A stretch of DNA of 64,000 nt, taken from positions 1 through 64,000 of the forward strand of contig NZ_CALNVW010000060.1 in the NCBI RefSeq assembly GCF_940670765.1. Direction: 5' to 3'. The DNA is from Streptomyces sp. A 4/2. Its GTDB lineage: Bacteria; Actinomycetota; Actinomycetes; Streptomycetales; Streptomycetaceae. The first letter of the stretch is position 1, and the number at the start of each line of letters is the position of its first letter. The notes beneath the pieces are model-generated. The model saw only the letters and a list, made by a program, of their open reading frames with translations. It had not been told where the DNA came from and ran no database searches. Made by a program: the position numbers and the translations under genes. This document shows positions 51,040 through 60,677 of this stretch, piece after piece.

Positions 51040-52088
51040 CGCGTACCCGATTCCCGTCCGCCCGGGTGCTGATGACGCCGGAGCCAGAAGACGGCACAGG
51101 ACACCAGCGACCACGCGGCCAGGACCAGGAACGGGAACGGGTGCTGGTAGTGCCGGAAGTACACCGCCGCGTGCTGGGCGTTGACCGAGGCGCCCGGCGG
51201 CAGCCACTGACCGATGTGCCCCAGGGTCGAGGGGAGCAGCGGCCAGGAGACCGCGCCGCCCGACGACGGGTTGCCGAGCAGCACCATCAGACCCCAGGTG
51301 GGGATCAGCGCCCAGCGGCCGATGAGGCTGTTGAACATCGTGAAGACCATGCCGGTCGTGAACATCGTGAACGCCAGGATCAGCCAGGACTCCACGAACG
51401 GCAGGTCCAGCGCACCCAGCAGCCAGTCGACGACAGCCGCGATGGCGAACCCGCCGAGCAGGGCGTTGGCCATGATGCAGGCGATGCGTTCGGCCGGGTC
51501 GAGGCCGCGGGCGTGCACCGAGAGCTGGATCGCGCCGACGAAGCCGATGATCACCGCGGCGAGCGAGACGTAGAAGATCGCGAGCCCGCGCGGGTCGCCC
51601 TTCTGGAGCGGCTTGATGTCCGTCACCAGTACGGGGACACCGGTCGCCTTCGCCACCGCCGGCGCGGACTCGGCGAGGACCTGCGCGACCGAGGCCCCGG
51701 AGGCCGAGGAGAGGTCGAGCCGGACGTGTCCGGCCCGCACGTCGACGATCGCGAAGACCTTCTGCTGGTCCACGGCCTGCCGCGCGTCGGCGACCGTGGA
51801 GTAGGTGTGCAGCCGGAGCGAGGTGTTGAGCGCCTTCTCCATCCCGCCGATGAACCGCTGCCCCGCCGGTGACCGGTACGCGCCCACGACCGCGGTGGGC
51901 ACCCGGTGCGGGGTCGGGTTCGCCATGAAGTAGGTGTACGAACCGGCGAAGGTCCCGGCCGCCGCCGACAGGATGAACAGCAGCACCGTCGCCGGCAGGA
52001 AGGGCGACGCGCGGAACGCCTCCCACCGCTCGCGGCCGGTCGGGCGACGCGCGGGATGGGCACCGTGGTGTTCCGTCTGAGGCGGCAT
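51021..52088 (-). CDS. DUF3533/ABC-2-like membrane protein
   Basis: Protein of 355 aa. One N-terminal membrane segment (FLPATVLLFILSAAAGTFAG, near residue 32) precedes an outer domain of about 110 residues, and about five segments follow from residue 175 on, as in YhgE/Pip and ABC-2 permease relatives. It may take part in export of wall or lipid compounds; no ATPase partner is adjacent. ATG 52088; its stop lies in the loop of the tRNA-cluster terminator. Confidence 0.75.
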   Translation of the reverse strand: MPPQTEHHGAHPARRPTGRERWEAFRASPFLPATVLLFILSAAAGTFAGSYTYFMANPTPHRVPTAVVGAYRSPAGQRFIGGMEKALNTSLRLHTYSTVADARQAVDQQKVFAIVDVRAGHVRLDLSSASGASVAQVLAESAPAVAKATGVPVLVTDIKPLQKGDPRGLAIFYVSLAAVIIGFVGAIQLSVHARGLDPAERIACIMANALLGGFAIAAVVDWLLGALDLPFVESWLILAFTMFTTGMVFTMFNSLIGRWALIPTWGLMVLLGNPSSGGAVSWPLLPSTLGHIGQWLPPGASVNAQHAAVYFRHYQHPFPFLVLAAWSLVSCAVFWLRRHQHPGGRESGTRKAPAS

Positions 52089-52188
52089 GAATTCACGCTA
52101 AACCACACGCAACAGACATACGCGTCCAGAACCTGACACTCAAATCCGTTCGCCAGTGGGTTGCACCGGGTGAGATCCTGGGACAGGT

Positions 52189-55100
52189 ATGTCTACTTCC
52201 TTCGCTGATATCCAGGCCACGCTCAACGAGCTGTCGCTGCGCGACGCGCACCGGCTCGGCCGACGCCTGGAGGGCGCCCGCCGTATCCGTAAACCAGAGG
52301 CCCGGCAGGCCGCGCTGGACCAGATCGCCGCCGAGGCGGAGAAGTCCGCGGGGCGGCTGGCCCGCCGGGCCGCCCGGGTGCCCGCCGTCAGCTATCCCGA
52401 GCAGCTGCCGGTCAGCCAGAAGAAGGACGAGATCGCCGAGGCGATACGGAATCACCAGGTGGTGATCGTCGCGGGCGAGACCGGGTCCGGCAAGACGACC
52501 CAGATCCCCAAGATCTGCCTGGAGCTGGGCCGCGGCGTCCGGGGCATGATCGGCCACACCCAGCCGCGCCGGATCGCCGCCCGTACGGTCGCCGAGCGCA
52601 TCGCGGACGAGATGAAGACCCCGCTGGGCGAGGCGGTCGGCTGGAAGGTCCGCTTCACCGACCAGGTCGACCAGGACGCCACCTTCATCAAGCTGATGAC
52701 CGACGGCATCCTGCTCGCGGAGATCCAGACGGACCGCGAGCTGCGCGCGTACGACACGATCATCATCGACGAGGCCCACGAGCGGTCCCTCAACATCGAC
52801 TTCCTGCTGGGCTATCTGGCGCAGCTGCTGCCGAAGCGGCCGGATCTGAAGGTCGTCATCACCTCGGCCACCATCGACCCCGAGCGGTTCGCGCAGCACT
52901 TCGGCGGCTTCGCCTCGGTGGACATGACGGACGGCAGGGCCGGGTCCGGGGCGCCGATCGTGGAGGTCAGCGGCCGTACGTACCCGGTCGAGGTCCGCTA
53001 CCGCCCGCTCCTCGAAGAGGACGGCGAAGACGGCGACCGCGACCAGATCACCGCGGTCTGCGAGGCCGTGGACGAGCTCCAGGGCGAAGGCCCCGGCGAC
53101 ATCCTGGTCTTCCTCTCCGGCGAGCGCGAGATCCGGGACACCGCCGACGCGCTGAACAAACGGAACCTGCGGTTCACCGAGGTGCTCCCGCTGTACGCCC
53201 GGCTGTCGCACGCCGAGCAGCACCGGGTGTTCCAGCGGCCCTCCGGCGGTGTGACGAGACGGGTGGTGCTGGCCACCAACGTCGCCGAGACCTCCCTGAC
53301 CGTCCCCGGCATCAAGTACGTGATCGACCCGGGCACCGCCCGTATCTCCCGCTACAGCCACCGCACCAAGGTCCAGCGGCTGCCCATCGAGCGGATCTCG
53401 CAGGCCAGCGCCAACCAGCGCAAGGGCCGCTGCGGCCGTACCTCCGACGGCATCTGCATCCGGCTGTACGCGGAGGACGACTTCCTCACCCGCCCGGAGT
53501 TCACCGACCCGGAGATCCTCCGGACCAACCTGGCGTCCGTCATCCTCCAGATGACCGCGGCCGGGCTCGGCGACATCGAGAAGTTCCCCTTCATCGACCC
53601 GCCGGACCACCGCAACATCCGCGACGGTGTGCAGCTCCTCCAGGAGCTGGGCGCGCTGGATCCCAAGGAGAAGGACCCCAAGCGGCGGCTCACCCCGGAG
53701 GGCCGCAAGCTCAGCCAGCTCCCCGTCGACCCGAGGCTGGCACGGATGGTCCTGGAGGCCGACCGGAACGGCTGTGTCACCGAGGTCATGGTGATCGCCG
53801 CCGCGCTCTCCATCCAGGACCCGCGCGAGCGCCCCGCGGAGAAGCAGACACAGGCCGACCAGCAGCACGCCCGCTTCAAGGACGAGACGTCCGACTTCCT
53901 GGCCTTCCTGAACCTCTGGCGCTACCTCCGCGACCAGCAGAAGGAGCGCGGCTCCTCCAGCTTCCGCCGGATGTGCAAGCAGGAGTACCTGAACTTCCTG
54001 CGCATCCGTGAGTGGCAGGACATCTACGCGCAGCTGCGTTCGGTGGCCAGGACCATGGGCATCCGCCTCAACGAGGAGGACGCCCCCGAGCAGTCGGTGC
54101 ACGTCTCGCTGCTGGCCGGGCTGCTCTCGCACATCGGGCTCAAGGACACCGAGAAGAACGAGTACCTCGGCGCCCGCAACGCGAAGTTCGCGATCTTCCC
54201 CGGCTCGGCGCTCTTCAAGAAGCAGCCGCGCTTCATCATGTCCGCCGAGCTGGTCGAGACCTCACGGCTGTGGGCCAGGGTCAACGCGAAGGTCGAGCCC
54301 GAGTGGATCGAACCGCTCGCCGGGCACCTGCTGAAGCGCACCTACAGCGAGCCGCACTGGGAGAAGGACCAGGCGGCCGTGATGGCGTACGAGCGCGTCA
54401 CGCTGTACGGCGTCCCGATCGTCGCCCAGCGCAAGGTCAATTACGGCCGGATCGACCCGGAGACCAGCCGGGAGCTTTTCATTCGCAACGCACTGGTCGA
54501 GGGCGACTGGCGCACGCACCACAAGTTCTTCGCGGACAACCGCAAACTCCTCGCCGAGGTCGAGGAGTTGGAGCACCGCGCCCGGCGCCGCGACATCGTC
54601 GTGGACGACGAGACGCTCTTCGACTTCTACGACGAACGCATCCCGGAACACATCGTCTCCGGCGCGCACTTCGACTCCTGGTGGAAGCAGAAGCGGCACG
54701 AGGCGGGCGGGGAGCCCGAGGTGCTCGACTTCGAGCGCTCGATGCTCCTCACCGAGAAGGCCGGCTCGGTCACCAAGGACGACTACCCGGACTCCTGGCG
54801 GCAGCGGAATCTCAAGTTCCGGGTGACGTACCAGTTCGAGCCGGGCGCGGACGCGGACGGCGTCACCGTCCACATCCCGCTCCAGGTGCTCAACCAGGTC
54901 ACGCCCGAGGGCTTCGACTGGCAGATCCCCGGGCTGCGCGAGGAGGTGGTCACCGAGCTGATCCGCTCGCTGCCCAAGCCGATCCGCCGCCACTACGTGC
55001 CCGCGCCGAACTACGCCGGAGCCTTCCTGGACCGGGCGGTCCCCCTCCAGGAGCCGCTGCCGCTGACACTCGCCCGCGAGCTCCAGCGGATGGTCGGCGT

Positions 55101-56178
55101 CCCGGTCGCGGCCGGGGACTTCGATCTCTCCCGGGTGCCGGACCACCTGAAGATCACGTTCCGGATCGTCGACGAGCGGCGCCGCAAGCTGGCCGAGGAC
55201 AAGGACCTGGAGGCGCTGAAGCTGAAGCTGCGCCCCAAGGCCCGTCAGGCCCTCTCCAAGGCCGCGGCGGCGACGGCGGGACCGGCGGGTGAGTCCGTCG
55301 AGCGCACCGGCCTCACCGACTGGACGATCGGCACGCTCTCGCGCGTCTTCGAGACGAGGCGGGCGGGCCAGCCGGTCCGCGCGTTCCCGGCCCTGGTCGA
55401 CGCGGGCACGTCCGTCTCCGTACGGCTCTTCGACACCGAGGCCGAGCAGCAGCAGGCGATGTGGCAGGGCACCCGCAGGCTCGTCCTGCTCAACATCCCG
55501 GTGAACCCCGCCAAGTTCGCCTCGGACCGGCTCAGCAACCAGGCGAAGCTCGCGCTGTCCCGCAATCCGCACGGCTCGGTGCAGGCCCTCTTCGAGGACT
55601 GCGCGACGGCGGCGGCGGACAAGCTGATCGCCGACCACGGCGGGCCGGCGTGGGACGAGGAGTCGTACCGCAAGCTGTACGAGAAGGTACGCACCGACCT
55701 GGTCGAGCTGACCATCAGGACCGTCGACCAGGTCCAGCAGATCCTGGCCGCCTGGCAGGCCGCCGAACGCCGGCTGAAGGCCACCACCAGCCTGGTGCTG
55801 GTCGCCAACCTCACCGACGTGCGCACCCAGTTGGCGACGCTCATCAAGCCGGGTTTCGTCACCGCGACCGGGCTGCGCAGGCTGCCCGACCTGATGCGTT
55901 ACATGGTCGCCGTGGACCGGCGCCTCCAGCAGATGCCGACGGCCGTCCAGCGGGACACCACCCGGATGGAGAAGGTCCACGAGATGCAGGACGAGTACGC
56001 CTGGCTGCTGGAGCAGCTGCCGCAGGGGCGGCCCGTCCCGCAGGAGGTGACCGACATCCGCTGGATGATCGAGGAGTTGCGGGTGAGCTACTTCGCGCAC
56101 GCCCTCGGCACGGCGCAGACCGTCTCGGACAAGCGCATCGTGAAGGCCATCGACGCGGTGGTCGCGGCGGTCCGCTGA
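52189..56178 (+). CDS. hrpA: DEAH-box ATP-dependent RNA helicase HrpA
   Basis: Protein of 1329 aa. Walker A GETGSGKTTQIPK lies near residue 95, DEAHERS near 193, SATID near 225, and QRKGRCGRTSDGIC near 405. The HA2/OB region and the long C-terminal DUF3418-type domain follow to the end, the full-length bacterial HrpA form. It acts on mRNA and stalled ribosomes. ATG 52189. Flanked by two identical tRNA-Asp genes about 5.4 kb apart. Confidence 0.95.
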   Translation: MSTSFADIQATLNELSLRDAHRLGRRLEGARRIRKPEARQAALDQIAAEAEKSAGRLARRAARVPAVSYPEQLPVSQKKDEIAEAIRNHQVVIVAGETGSGKTTQIPKICLELGRGVRGMIGHTQPRRIAARTVAERIADEMKTPLGEAVGWKVRFTDQVDQDATFIKLMTDGILLAEIQTDRELRAYDTIIIDEAHERSLNIDFLLGYLAQLLPKRPDLKVVITSATIDPERFAQHFGGFASVDMTDGRAGSGAPIVEVSGRTYPVEVRYRPLLEEDGEDGDRDQITAVCEAVDELQGEGPGDILVFLSGEREIRDTADALNKRNLRFTEVLPLYARLSHAEQHRVFQRPSGGVTRRVVLATNVAETSLTVPGIKYVIDPGTARISRYSHRTKVQRLPIERISQASANQRKGRCGRTSDGICIRLYAEDDFLTRPEFTDPEILRTNLASVILQMTAAGLGDIEKFPFIDPPDHRNIRDGVQLLQELGALDPKEKDPKRRLTPEGRKLSQLPVDPRLARMVLEADRNGCVTEVMVIAAALSIQDPRERPAEKQTQADQQHARFKDETSDFLAFLNLWRYLRDQQKERGSSSFRRMCKQEYLNFLRIREWQDIYAQLRSVARTMGIRLNEEDAPEQSVHVSLLAGLLSHIGLKDTEKNEYLGARNAKFAIFPGSALFKKQPRFIMSAELVETSRLWARVNAKVEPEWIEPLAGHLLKRTYSEPHWEKDQAAVMAYERVTLYGVPIVAQRKVNYGRIDPETSRELFIRNALVEGDWRTHHKFFADNRKLLAEVEELEHRARRRDIVVDDETLFDFYDERIPEHIVSGAHFDSWWKQKRHEAGGEPEVLDFERSMLLTEKAGSVTKDDYPDSWRQRNLKFRVTYQFEPGADADGVTVHIPLQVLNQVTPEGFDWQIPGLREEVVTELIRSLPKPIRRHYVPAPNYAGAFLDRAVPLQEPLPLTLARELQRMVGVPVAAGDFDLSRVPDHLKITFRIVDERRRKLAEDKDLEALKLKLRPKARQALSKAAAATAGPAGESVERTGLTDWTIGTLSRVFETRRAGQPVRAFPALVDAGTSVSVRLFDTEAEQQQAMWQGTRRLVLLNIPVNPAKFASDRLSNQAKLALSRNPHGSVQALFEDCATAAADKLIADHGGPAWDEESYRKLYEKVRTDLVELTIRTVDQVQQILAAWQAAERRLKATTSLVLVANLTDVRTQLATLIKPGFVTATGLRRLPDLMRYMVAVDRRLQQMPTAVQRDTTRMEKVHEMQDEYAWLLEQLPQGRPVPQEVTDIRWMIEELRVSYFAHALGTAQTVSDKRIVKAIDAVVAAVR

Positions 56179-56262
56179 CCTGTTCCGCAGCCGGTTCGAC
56201 CAGGGCCTCGGGCTCCTGTACAGTTCTGTCTCGCAGCCAAACGAACATCGGCTGCGAAACCT

Positions 56263-56337
56263 GGTCCTGTGGAGCAGTTTGGAGTGCTCGCCACCCTGTC
56301 AAGGTGGAGGCCGCGGGTTCAAATCCCGTCAGGACCG
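56263..56337 (+). tRNA. tRNA-Asp (GTC), copy 2
   Basis: 75 nt identical to 50829-50903, with the same anticodon loop and acceptor. It stands alone and is followed by its own terminator. Confidence 0.95.
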
Positions 56338-56353
56338 CAGTAGAGAAGCAGTA

Positions 56354-56392
56354 CAGAACGGCCCGCATCCCCACCGGATGCGGGCCGTTCTG
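56354..56392 (+). terminator. Terminator of tRNA-Asp copy 2
   Basis: Perfect 17-bp stem (CAGAACGGCCCGCATCC and its complement) with loop CCACC. Confidence 0.88.
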
Positions 56393-56496
56393 CTGTCCGG
56401 CCCCGTGCGCCGCCCCCACGGGGCCGTGCACGCGTCTTGACGACGGCTTCCCCTCACGGGTACTCAGACAGCTGGGGACCCGGCGGGAGGCGGCGT

Positions 56497-56667
56497 ATGG
56501 CGGCGGCTACGAGACATGAGACCCGGGCACTGCTGCGCGCCCATCTGGCCGCCGCCCAAGGGCGTACGGGCTACCGGCACCTCACCCGGCACTGTCCGGT
56601 CTGTCACCGGCTGCTGCGGCTCGCCATGGAGCCGCCGGCGGACGGCGGGGCGGCGCCACGCGGATGA
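56497..56667 (+). CDS. DUF6274-like small protein
   Basis: Protein of 56 aa with HCPVCHRLLRL, a Cys/His pair that may bind zinc, and a basic helical head (HETRALLRAHLAAAQG). ATG 56497 follows GGGAGGCGG. Small proteins of this pattern sit beside bldC in Streptomyces. The domain name is from memory. Confidence 0.75.
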   Translation: MAAATRHETRALLRAHLAAAQGRTGYRHLTRHCPVCHRLLRLAMEPPADGGAAPRG

Positions 56668-56996
56668 CCCGACAACCCGTTGCCCGGCGCCCGCCCGGTG
56701 GCAGACTCGGGTTTGGCAAGGGGCGAGCCGTGTGACGGGTGTCACGTAAAGAGTTTTGAGAACGAGTGAACTTACCCCTCTCTTACAACACCCCAATTTA
56801 ATATGTGCAATTGCACTACTGTGCGAGGCGTAACCGGCGGCACACGCCCCGCCCCCAAACGGGCCCCTACAACGGGACGACGGGGCGGAATCGGACGCCC
56901 CCCGGCGGGCCGTGGAACCCCGCCCCGCAGCCGCCCGGAGGCGCATCGGAGCAGGCAGACGGCCCTGCGGCAGCCCCTCCGGGCGGGCCATGACAC

Positions 56997-57035
56997 AAAA
57001 AAAATCGCGCTGGACCCGGCGGAGTCCAGCGCGAT
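56997..57035 (-). terminator. bldC intrinsic terminator
   Basis: On the minus strand a 12-bp stem (ATCGCGCTGGAC / GTCCAGCGCGAT) is followed by a run of eight T, a classic rho-independent terminator about 100 bp beyond the bldC stop. Confidence 0.92.
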
Positions 57036-57133
57036 CGAAGACAGAAATCCGTTGGGGCGGACGGCCGTCAAGTGGAGCCAAAGCGGAGCGAACCAGGTTG
57101 GGGGACCTGGAAACGCCCGATTTATCGGGGTGT

Positions 57134-57340
57134 TCAGGCCTCGCTGCGCTGCTGCGGAATACCCGCCAGCAACGCACGGACCTCTGCCTCGCGGTACCGG
57201 CGATGCCCACCCAGCGTTCGGATGGACGTGAGCTTGCCCGCCTTCGCCCAGCGGGTGACCGTCTTCGGGTCCACGCGGAACATCGTGGCAACCTCAGCCG
57301 GGGTCAGCAGCGGCTCGGCATCAGGGGTGCGAGCGGTCAT
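57134..57340 (-). CDS. bldC: Developmental regulator BldC
   Basis: Protein of 68 aa, the exact size of BldC. It is a single MerR-type winged helix: LLTPAEVATMFRVDPKTVTRWAKAG, then KLTSIRTLGGHRRY with the wing. BldC binds DNA cooperatively at direct repeats and holds back entry into sporulation in Streptomyces. ATG 57340 with GAGG upstream. An inverted repeat GAACCGA/TCGGTTC lies just upstream. Confidence 0.96.
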   Translation of the reverse strand: MTARTPDAEPLLTPAEVATMFRVDPKTVTRWAKAGKLTSIRTLGGHRRYREAEVRALLAGIPQQRSEA

Positions 57341-57831
57341 GAGCGGCCTCCTCGGGAGAACCGAACCATCTCGGTTCTTTCCTCTAAATTCTGCACCTTG
57401 ACCCGCGTTGCCCGAAATGGCGGACGCGAGCCGAGTCGGTTATAGGACGAACGGCTTGTCCTCGGCACTACAACTACACCATCCGTCCAGCCACGTCGGC
57501 CAAACCGATGGAATTGCCCTCTCAGGTGTTCATCAGCGGCGGAAGCCCGATGGACCATGCCATAGCGGACAGTCACACCACAGTAACGATCAGTAACATG
57601 GCGATCAGGAGTCAACAGACCCCCCCTATAGAGTGCAATGCCGAGCAATCCGCCCTTACTTGGACGGAAGGAGCCCTCCCCGGGCTCCTTGTCCTATTTT
57701 GACACGAGGGTAGGGGATGGGCGCAAGGCCCCGGTAAGTGCGGTCCATCACGCTTGACGCAAAGGCCCGGATCGGGACCTAGGTCCCCACCGCCGTCCGT
57801 GGCCCTGTGCGCGCCCCGGACGGACGACCCG
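57341..57831. other. Long bldC upstream region
   Basis: About 490 bp with no supported gene. It holds the bldC leader and promoters, the GAACCGA-N6-TCGGTTC inverted repeat near 57359-57378, and a 9-bp hairpin AAGGAGCCC/GGGCTCCTT at 57668-57690 followed by a partial T-run on the plus strand. The stretch is AT-richer than the genes around it. Confidence 0.5.
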
Positions 57832-58698
57832 TCAGTTCGCGGTCTGCCGCTCCCGTACGGCCCGCCAGCGGACAGCCAGCCGCTCGTACGCCGCATCGGC
57901 CGCCGCCTCGTCGCCCGCGCGCAGCGCGGCGACCGCGGCCGTCACGTCCGCGGCCGACCGGTCCTCCGCCAACTGCGCCTCGGGCAGGGCGTGCACCAGG
58001 CCGCCGTAGTCGAGTTCGACCAGCGACCGGGGATGGAACTCCTCCAGCCACCGTCCGACCTCCACCAGGCCCTCGGTGAGCGGGCCTTCCTCGAAGTGCT
58101 CGCGGAGCGTCTTCAGCGACCGGGCCAGCCGGCGCCTCGCCTGCACCATCGGCGTCCGGTACCGGAGCACGGGCGGCACCCGCACCGCGCCCTCGGCCTC
58201 CCCGGTGGAACCGCCCTTCGCGTACTCCCGCTCCTCGTCGTCGAAGAGCGTGAACCAGCGGACCGGGACATGCCACACCGTCGTTCTGATCCAGGGCCGC
58301 GCGTCCGGGTTCCGCTCCTGCCAGCGCTCGTAGTCGGCCGCGGCCTGCCGGCGCACCACCGGGGGCAGCACCACGTCCAGGACGGGCGCCGGGTACTGCT
58401 CCTCCAGCGCCTCCAGGGCCTGCCAGCCGCGCAGCCGGGTCCGCCACGGGCAGACGCAGACCACCCCGTCCAGCTCGGCCACGAACGCCTCGGCGCTCTC
58501 GTGCACCGGGACCGCGACCGGTGGCGTCGGCACCAGATCCGCCAGCGAGCGCCGGAGTTCGTCCTGCGCCGTCGGCAGGTCGGTCCGGCGCGCGTAGCGG
58601 GCCCAGTGGCCGCGCTCGGACTCCGGGAAGGCCGCCAGGGGCTCGTACACCCGCAGGTAGGACGTATAGGGGACGATCACTGAGGACACCACCGCCAT
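57832..58698 (-). CDS. Conserved hypothetical protein, 288 aa
   Basis: Protein starting MAVVSSVIVPYTSYLRVYEPL, without signal or membrane segment. It holds a VCVCPWRTRLRGWQALE stretch with Cys, a conserved PWIRTTVWHVPVRWFTLFDDEERE block, and a helical end rich in Ala and Arg. By gene order it is the protein next to vdh in Streptomyces. Function unknown. ATG 58698 is preferred to 58824, which would run into the vdh promoter. Confidence 0.78.
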   Translation of the reverse strand: MAVVSSVIVPYTSYLRVYEPLAAFPESERGHWARYARRTDLPTAQDELRRSLADLVPTPPVAVPVHESAEAFVAELDGVVCVCPWRTRLRGWQALEALEEQYPAPVLDVVLPPVVRRQAAADYERWQERNPDARPWIRTTVWHVPVRWFTLFDDEEREYAKGGSTGEAEGAVRVPPVLRYRTPMVQARRRLARSLKTLREHFEEGPLTEGLVEVGRWLEEFHPRSLVELDYGGLVHALPEAQLAEDRSAADVTAAVAALRAGDEAAADAAYERLAVRWRAVRERQTAN

Positions 58699-58856
58699 GA
58701 GGTGATCGTCCCACGGCACCGCACCACGAGGGGGTGATCCTGCGCACTGCGCCTGATCTACGGACGCGTAGGCCCTAATCTGCTGCCAAGCAGGGCCTTC
58801 TCCACCCGTAAGAGGGCTCTCCATCCTTCGCCGCTTCGTACTTGGGAGTCACCACC

Positions 58857-59957
58857 GTGACCGTTGTGACCGGCGTCCCTGACAATGTCGATGTGCTGCA
58901 CACCCTGTTCCACTCGGATCAGGGGGGACACGAGCAAGTCGTGCTCTGCCAGGACCGCGCCACCGGCCTCAAGGCCGTGATCGCCATCCACTCCACCGCC
59001 CTGGGCCCCGCCCTCGGCGGTACGCGCTTCTATCCGTACGCGAGCGAGGAAGCGGCCGTCGCCGACGCGCTGAACCTGGCTCGCGGGATGTCGTACAAGA
59101 ACGCCATGGCCGGACTGGACCACGGCGGTGGCAAGGCCGTGATCATCGGCGACCCGGAGCTGATCAAGACCGACGAACTGCTCCTGGCGTACGGCAGGTT
59201 CGTCGCCTCGCTCGGCGGGCGGTACGTGACGGCCTGCGACGTCGGCACCTACGTCGCGGACATGGACGTGGTCGCGCAGACCTGCCGGTGGACCACCGGC
59301 CGCTCCCCCGAGAACGGCGGTGCGGGCGACTCCTCGGTGCTCACCGCGTTCGGCGTCTACCAGGGCATGCGGGCCAGCGCCCAGCACCTCTGGGGCGATC
59401 CGGCGCTGCGCGGTCGCCGGATCGGCGTCGCGGGCGTCGGCAAGGTCGGCCACCACCTGGTCGGGCACCTGCTGGCGGAGGGCGCGGAGGTCCTGGTCAC
59501 CGACGTGCGGGAGGACTCCGTACGCCGTGTCACGGACAAGCACCCCGGCCTGGTCACCCCGGTCGCCGACACCGAGGCGCTGATCCGTACCGAGGGGCTC
59601 GACATCTACGCCCCGTGCGCCCTGGGCGGCGCGCTCGACGACCACTCCGTGCCGGTGCTCACCGCGAAGGTGGTGTGCGGCGCCGCCAACAACCAGCTCG
59701 CGCACCCGGGTGTCGAGAAGGACCTCGCGGACCGCGGGATCCTCTACGCCCCGGACTACGTGGTGAACGCGGGCGGCGTCATCCAGGTCGCCGACGAACT
59801 GCACGGTTTCGACTTCGACCGCTGCAAGGCGAAGGCCGCGAAGATCTTCGACACCACGCTGGCAATATTCGCACGTGCGAAGGAAGACGGTATCCCGCCG
59901 GCCGCCGCGGCGGACCGGATTGCCGAGCAGCGGATGGCCGAGGCGCGCAGCCACTGA
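58857..59957 (+). CDS. vdh: Valine dehydrogenase
   Basis: Protein of 366 aa of the Glu/Leu/Phe/Val dehydrogenase family. The catalytic Lys region (GMSYKNAMAGLDHGGGKAV near 78-96) and the NAD-binding GVAGVGKVGHHL near 185 (read as IGVAGVGKVG) are intact. It deaminates valine, feeding branched-chain acyl-CoA precursors for polyketides. GTG 58857 has GGGAG eight bases upstream. Confidence 0.92.
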   Translation: MTVVTGVPDNVDVLHTLFHSDQGGHEQVVLCQDRATGLKAVIAIHSTALGPALGGTRFYPYASEEAAVADALNLARGMSYKNAMAGLDHGGGKAVIIGDPELIKTDELLLAYGRFVASLGGRYVTACDVGTYVADMDVVAQTCRWTTGRSPENGGAGDSSVLTAFGVYQGMRASAQHLWGDPALRGRRIGVAGVGKVGHHLVGHLLAEGAEVLVTDVREDSVRRVTDKHPGLVTPVADTEALIRTEGLDIYAPCALGGALDDHSVPVLTAKVVCGAANNQLAHPGVEKDLADRGILYAPDYVVNAGGVIQVADELHGFDFDRCKAKAAKIFDTTLAIFARAKEDGIPPAAAADRIAEQRMAEARSH

Positions 59958-60236
59958 CGGTGCACGGGCGCTGACCCGCTGTCGGGGAGACGTGACTCAC
60001 CCCCGTCGGCGGGTCGGCCGCCCGGAAGAGGCTAAAATCGCAGCTGACCAGCGAGGATGGGGCTCCTCGCCGGTTCTGTGAAGCGGCGCTACCTGTGGGC
60101 GGCGTACCGTATGGCCGCGGAAGCAGGTACCGTTGAAGCCCTACGGACCGGACTCTTCACGGAGAGTCCGTTCCGAATCATGAACGGGTGTCAAGACTCT
60201 GGGGCCGTCGAGCCCCGTCACCGAGGGGGTCGAGCC

Positions 60237-60488
60237 ATGGGGCGCGGCCGGGCAAAGGCCAAGCAGACGAAGGTCGCCCGCCAGCTGAAGTACAGCAGCG
60301 GCGGAACGGACCTGTCGCGTCTGGCCAATGAGCTGGGCGCATCTCCTACGAGTCAGCCACCGAACGCGGAGCCGTTCGAGGACGACGAAGAGGAAGATGA
60401 CCCGTACGCACAGTACGCGGATCGTTACAACGAGGATCAGGACGAGGACGACGAGTCCGGTCCTTCGTCTCAGCGCCGCGGCGCTTGA
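60237..60488 (+). CDS. DUF3073 domain protein
   Basis: Protein of 83 aa. A basic head (MGRGRAKAKQTKVARQLKYSSGGTDL) is followed by an acidic tail (DDEEEDDPYAQYADRYNED). It is an actinobacterial conserved protein of unknown role, possibly nucleic-acid or ribosome associated by charge. ATG 60237 follows GAGGGGGTC. Confidence 0.88.
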   Translation: MGRGRAKAKQTKVARQLKYSSGGTDLSRLANELGASPTSQPPNAEPFEDDEEEDDPYAQYADRYNEDQDEDDESGPSSQRRGA

Positions 60489-60677
60489 CGTACAGACCTC
60501 ACACAGCAGTCACCGAGCACAGTCGCGGTGCGGACTCCGGTCGGCACTGTCACCCGACCCGGTCCAGGGCTTCCGCCCCGGGCCGGGTTCTGTGCTGTCC
60601 CGGTCCGTACCGCCGGCCCGGTCCCGTCGGTCGTCACGCCCGGCCGTGGTGCCGGGCGCTCCGTCCGTCGGGGCTGC

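Noticed and set aside
52093..56100. Two very long minus-strand frames opposite hrpA (679 and 612 residues)
   Set aside because: They mirror hrpA third-position GC and contain no recognisable domain, while the plus frame has all helicase motifs.
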